From Pseudomonadota bacterium (lineage in GTDB: Bacteria > Pseudomonadota > Gammaproteobacteria > Burkholderiales > Burkholderiaceae_C), in the NCBI GenBank assembly GCA_018241985.1, contig JAFECV010000111.1, positions 1 to 7,108 of the forward strand: 7,108 bases of DNA, read 5' to 3'. Positions 5,109 to 7,108 of this stretch are shown here, piece by piece; the stretch's first letter is position 1, and the number at the start of each line of letters is the position of its first letter. The translations under genes were made by a program, and so were the position numbers. The notes under the pieces were generated by a model that was not told the origin of the DNA, searched no databases, and was given only the letters and a program-made list of their open reading frames with translations.

Positions 5109-5957
5109 ATGGCAATTCAGGCTCTCGGCGCGCCCAAAACGCACCGACTGGACCCACTGTCGGCGCTCTCCCAGGTCTGGCGCGCTGCCGAACTGGGGCG
5201 CGCCGACAGCGCGGTGCTGCCGACCGGCCATGCGGCGCTCGATGCGCAGCTGCCCGGCGGCGGCTGGCCGCTGGGAGCGATGGTCGAGCTGCTGCAGCCG
5301 CGGCCCGGCGCGCACGAGTGGGAGTTGCTGCTGCCGGCGCTGGCCCGGCTCGCGCGCGCGCAGCGCGGCGTGATCGTGCTGGTCGGCGCGCCGCATCTGC
5401 CGTTCGGTCCGGCGCTGGCGGCGCGCGGCCTGCCGCCCGAGCGGCTGCTGCTCGTCGAGGCCGCGGCGGGCGCCGCGCGGCTGTGGGCCTGCGAGCAGGC
5501 GCTGCGCTGCGCCGACGCGGCCGCGGTGCTGGCCTGGCTGCCGCAGGCGCGCAGCGATGCGCTGCGCCGTCTGCACCGGGCCGCGCAGGCCGGCACCGGC
5601 CTGTTCTTCGTGTTGCGTCCGGCGGCGGTGCGGCACGAGTCGTCCGCCGCGCCGCTGCGTCTGCTGCTCGGCGGTACCGACGCGCTGACGATCGAGATCG
5701 TGAAGCGCCGCGGGCCGCCGCTGCCGGCGCCGCTGGCGCTGTCCGCGCAGCCGGCGCCGCTGATCGCGCTGCTCGCGGCGAGCCGTGCCGGGCGCCGTGC
5801 ATCCGCGCCAGCCTCGTCCGCGCCAGCCTCGTCCGCGCCGCCAGCCTCGTCTGCGCTGCCGTCCACGTTGCCCGCGGCGCCGGGCCGCGTACCGGCCGGC
5901 GCCTTCTTCGAGCCTGGGACCGACCATGCACTGGATCGCGTTGCTGCCGCAGCATGA
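5109..5957 (+). CDS. imuA: Translesion synthesis-associated protein ImuA (RecA-like)
   Basis: ImuA is the RecA/SulA-like partner in the SOS-induced mutasome with ImuB and DnaE2. The 282-residue protein aligns by eye with the RecA core entrance: LPTGHAALDAQLPGGGWPLG (37-56) corresponds to RecA's 'stG...LD.alG.GGlp.G'. The following loop, where RecA has its Walker A GKT, reads QPRPGAHEWEL (63-73), with no Lys-Thr pair, so ATP binding is unlikely. A strand RGVIVLVGAP (86-95), RLLLVEA (112-118), WACEQALRC (126-134) and AVLAWLP (139-145) follow the family pattern. Residues 231-260 are an Ala/Ser/Pro linker with pentapeptide repeats. The ATG at 5109 is chosen; a GTG immediately before it (5106) would add one residue. 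No strong ribosome site is seen. A LexA box precedes it, and its end overlaps imuB by 32 bases. Confidence 0.9.
   Translation: MAIQALGAPKTHRLDPLSALSQVWRAAELGRADSAVLPTGHAALDAQLPGGGWPLGAMVELLQPRPGAHEWELLLPALARLARAQRGVIVLVGAPHLPFGPALAARGLPPERLLLVEAAAGAARLWACEQALRCADAAAVLAWLPQARSDALRRLHRAAQAGTGLFFVLRPAAVRHESSAAPLRLLLGGTDALTIEIVKRRGPPLPAPLALSAQPAPLIALLAASRAGRRASAPASSAPASSAPPASSALPSTLPAAPGRVPAGAFFEPGTDHALDRVAAAA
5802..5849 (+). repeat. 15-bp tandem repeat in imuA
   Basis: Two identical copies of TCCGCGCCAGCCTCG (5802-5816, 5817-5831) are followed by an 18-bp copy with an extra CCG (5832-5849) and a degenerate fourth start (TCTGCGCTG). They encode SAPAS-SAPAS-SAPPAS in a linker near the ImuA C-terminus. 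The unit is a multiple of three, so copy-number change keeps the frame. Confidence 0.85.
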
Positions 5958-7108
5958 GCCGGACCGGCCGGGCGATCCGCTGGCGCTGGGTTGGCGCGCG
6001 CTCGAGTTCACGCCGCGGGTGGCGCTGGTGGACGAGGCGGTGCTGCTCGAAGTCTCGAGCACCGAACGGCTGTGGGGCGGCCGGGACCGCCTGCTGGCCC
6101 GGATTTTCGAGCAAAACAGGCCGCAAGCCATTGCCGCACGCGGACAGGGCGCTACATCGTTGATAGCAATCGCGGGACTGCGGCTGGCGCTCGCGCAATC
6201 CGAAAAGCCTCGCGAGCAGACGGCGCTGCCCGATGACCTGCCGCTGGCCACGTTGAGCGCGGCGCGGCCACATCTGCCGACCCTGGCACGGCTCGGCTGC
6301 CGAAGCTGGGGCCAACTGCGTGCGCTGCCGCGCGCCGGCATCGCGCGGCGTTTCGGCGCGGCGCTGGTCGATGCGCTCGATCGCGCCTATGGCGAGCGGC
6401 CCGAGTCTCACCGTTGGCTTGCGCTGCCCGAGCGGTTCGATCAGGCGCTCGATCTCCCGACACTCGCCACCGGCACGCCCGGGCTGCTGTGGGCGGTGCA
6501 GCGGCTGCTCGATCGCCTGTCCGCTTGGGCAGGCGCGCGCCAGCAGGGCGTGCTCGCGCTCGAGTTCGAATGGACGCTGGACCAGCGCCGCCTGAACGGC
6601 CGGCCGCTGCCGCTGCACGAGCAACTGGTGCTGCGCACCGCGCAGCCGACGCAAAGCAGCGCCCATCTGCGCCGGTTGGCTGGCGAGCACCTGGCGCGTG
6701 CGAAGCTCGCGGCGCCGGCGAACCGGCTGCGGCTGCGAACGCTCGAGACCGCGCCCTGGCCCGGCGCCAGCGCGAGCCTCCTGCAGGGGGACGAGCGCCC
6801 CGGCGAGCGGCTGCACCAACTGGTCGAACGCCTGGGCGCGCGCTTCGGGCAAGAGCGGGTGCTGATGTGGGCGCCGCGCACCGATCACCGGCCCGAGCGC
6901 ATGCAGCAGTGGTGCGCCGCGCAGCCGCTGCTGGCGCGTGCGCCGCGTGCCGCGGCGTCTTGCGATGCGGTCGCCAAGAGCCCGTCTGCTACAGGTCCCG
7001 CTGCTACAGGTCCCGCTGCTACAGATCCCGCTGCCGCTGGCCTGCCTGCGGTGGACGCGCGGCTCTATCCCGCTTGGCTGCTGCCCGCGCCGCAGCCGCT
7101 GACGGTGC
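5926..7108 (+). CDS. imuB: ImuB, Y-family DNA polymerase-like SOS mutagenesis protein (3' end outside window)
   Basis: ImuB is the scaffold of the DnaE2 mutasome: a Y-family polymerase relative that lacks activity and links ImuA, DnaE2 and the beta clamp. The frame is open for 394 codons to the window edge. Seen: MHWIALLPQ start; VDEAVLLEVSSTERLWGG (35-52), the palm motif; GATSLIAIAGLRLALA (75-90); a thumb/HhH-like region LARLGCRSWGQLRALPRAGI (120-139) running into RRFGAALVDALDRAYGERPE; the little-finger beginning ERFDQALDLP (169-178); and the C-terminal family motifs DHRPERMQQW (320-329) and YPAWLLPAPQPL (381-392). The N-terminal metal-binding aspartate of active polymerases (DxD) is missing, and only about 35 residues precede the palm motif, fewer than in long ImuB forms. 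The start lies inside imuA (32-base overlap), indicating coupling. A clamp-binding motif would be further downstream. Confidence 0.9.
   Translation, partial: MHWIALLPQHEPDRPGDPLALGWRALEFTPRVALVDEAVLLEVSSTERLWGGRDRLLARIFEQNRPQAIAARGQGATSLIAIAGLRLALAQSEKPREQTALPDDLPLATLSAARPHLPTLARLGCRSWGQLRALPRAGIARRFGAALVDALDRAYGERPESHRWLALPERFDQALDLPTLATGTPGLLWAVQRLLDRLSAWAGARQQGVLALEFEWTLDQRRLNGRPLPLHEQLVLRTAQPTQSSAHLRRLAGEHLARAKLAAPANRLRLRTLETAPWPGASASLLQGDERPGERLHQLVERLGARFGQERVLMWAPRTDHRPERMQQWCAAQPLLARAPRAAASCDAVAKSPSATGPAATGPAATDPAAAGLPAVDARLYPAWLLPAPQPLTV
6988..7032 (+). repeat. 15-bp tandem repeat in imuB
   Basis: Three copies of GCTACAGGTCCCGCT (6988-7002, 7003-7017, and 7018-7032 with one G-to-A change) encode ATGPA-ATGPA-ATDPA. 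They lie in a linker between the DHRPER motif and the YPAWLLP motif of ImuB. The unit uses GCT and ACA codons that are otherwise rare in this GC-rich gene. Confidence 0.9.

Noticed and set aside
6102..6175. Possible dispersed palindromic repeat inside imuB (GAGCAAAACAGGCCG to GATAGCAATCGC)
   Set aside because: The right half encodes GATSLIAIA, a native ImuB motif, so the resemblance to scattered repeats is better explained by coding sequence.
5002..6888. A 628-codon minus-strand open frame opposite imuA and imuB
   Set aside because: The translation is Arg/Ala/Pro-rich with no domain-like pattern, and the opposite strand encodes recognisable ImuA and ImuB. It is a shadow of a GC-rich gene pair.
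1..7108. CRISPR arrays, tRNA or rRNA genes, and toxin-antitoxin or defence genes
   Set aside because: No regularly spaced repeats, no cloverleaf or rRNA-like segments and no defence domains were found; the only tandem repeats are coding 15-bp and 36-bp units.

Overview
The window is very GC-rich, with strong G/C at third codon positions. The gene set (MltD-type lytic transglycosylase, a YafS-like methyltransferase next to rnhA, an imuA-imuB mutasome cassette, an IS481-family element at a CTAG target) suggests a betaproteobacterium of the order Burkholderiales, perhaps Comamonadaceae-like. That placement is inference from gene content and composition, not a database match.

Layout. Positions 1-1349 (+) hold the end of an ABC transporter operon: the 3' part of a TauB/SsuB-type ATPase and a complete TauC/SsuC-type permease, overlapping by ATGA. 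A GC-rich hairpin lies in the short gap before a convergent gene on the minus strand (1386-2987), a lipoprotein lytic transglycosylase with three LysM-like domains (mltD). A 267-bp gap (2988-3254) separates mltD from a divergent, translationally coupled pair on the plus strand: a SAM-dependent methyltransferase-like gene (3255-4085) and rnhA (4082-4531, RNase HI).

Immediately after rnhA, in its TAG stop codon region, sits a 475-bp deletion derivative of an IS481-family insertion sequence (4533-5007). Both terminal inverted repeats are preserved, and it is flanked by GCTAGC/GCTAGG, a 5-of-6 match to each other and a fit to the NCTAGN target of this family. The transposase has lost most of its body and is a pseudogene.

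About 45 bp past the IS is a good LexA (SOS) box, then imuA (5109-5957) and imuB (5926 to the window edge, incomplete). These encode the non-catalytic partners of the error-prone polymerase DnaE2 in SOS mutagenesis; dnaE2 would be expected beyond position 7108 but is not visible. imuA and imuB each carry a 15-bp in-frame tandem repeat.

No wholly new biological system is apparent. The most informative parts are the internally deleted IS with intact ends placed at the rnhA stop codon, the SOS promoter just downstream of it, and the reduced, probably catalytically inactive ImuA and ImuB proteins.
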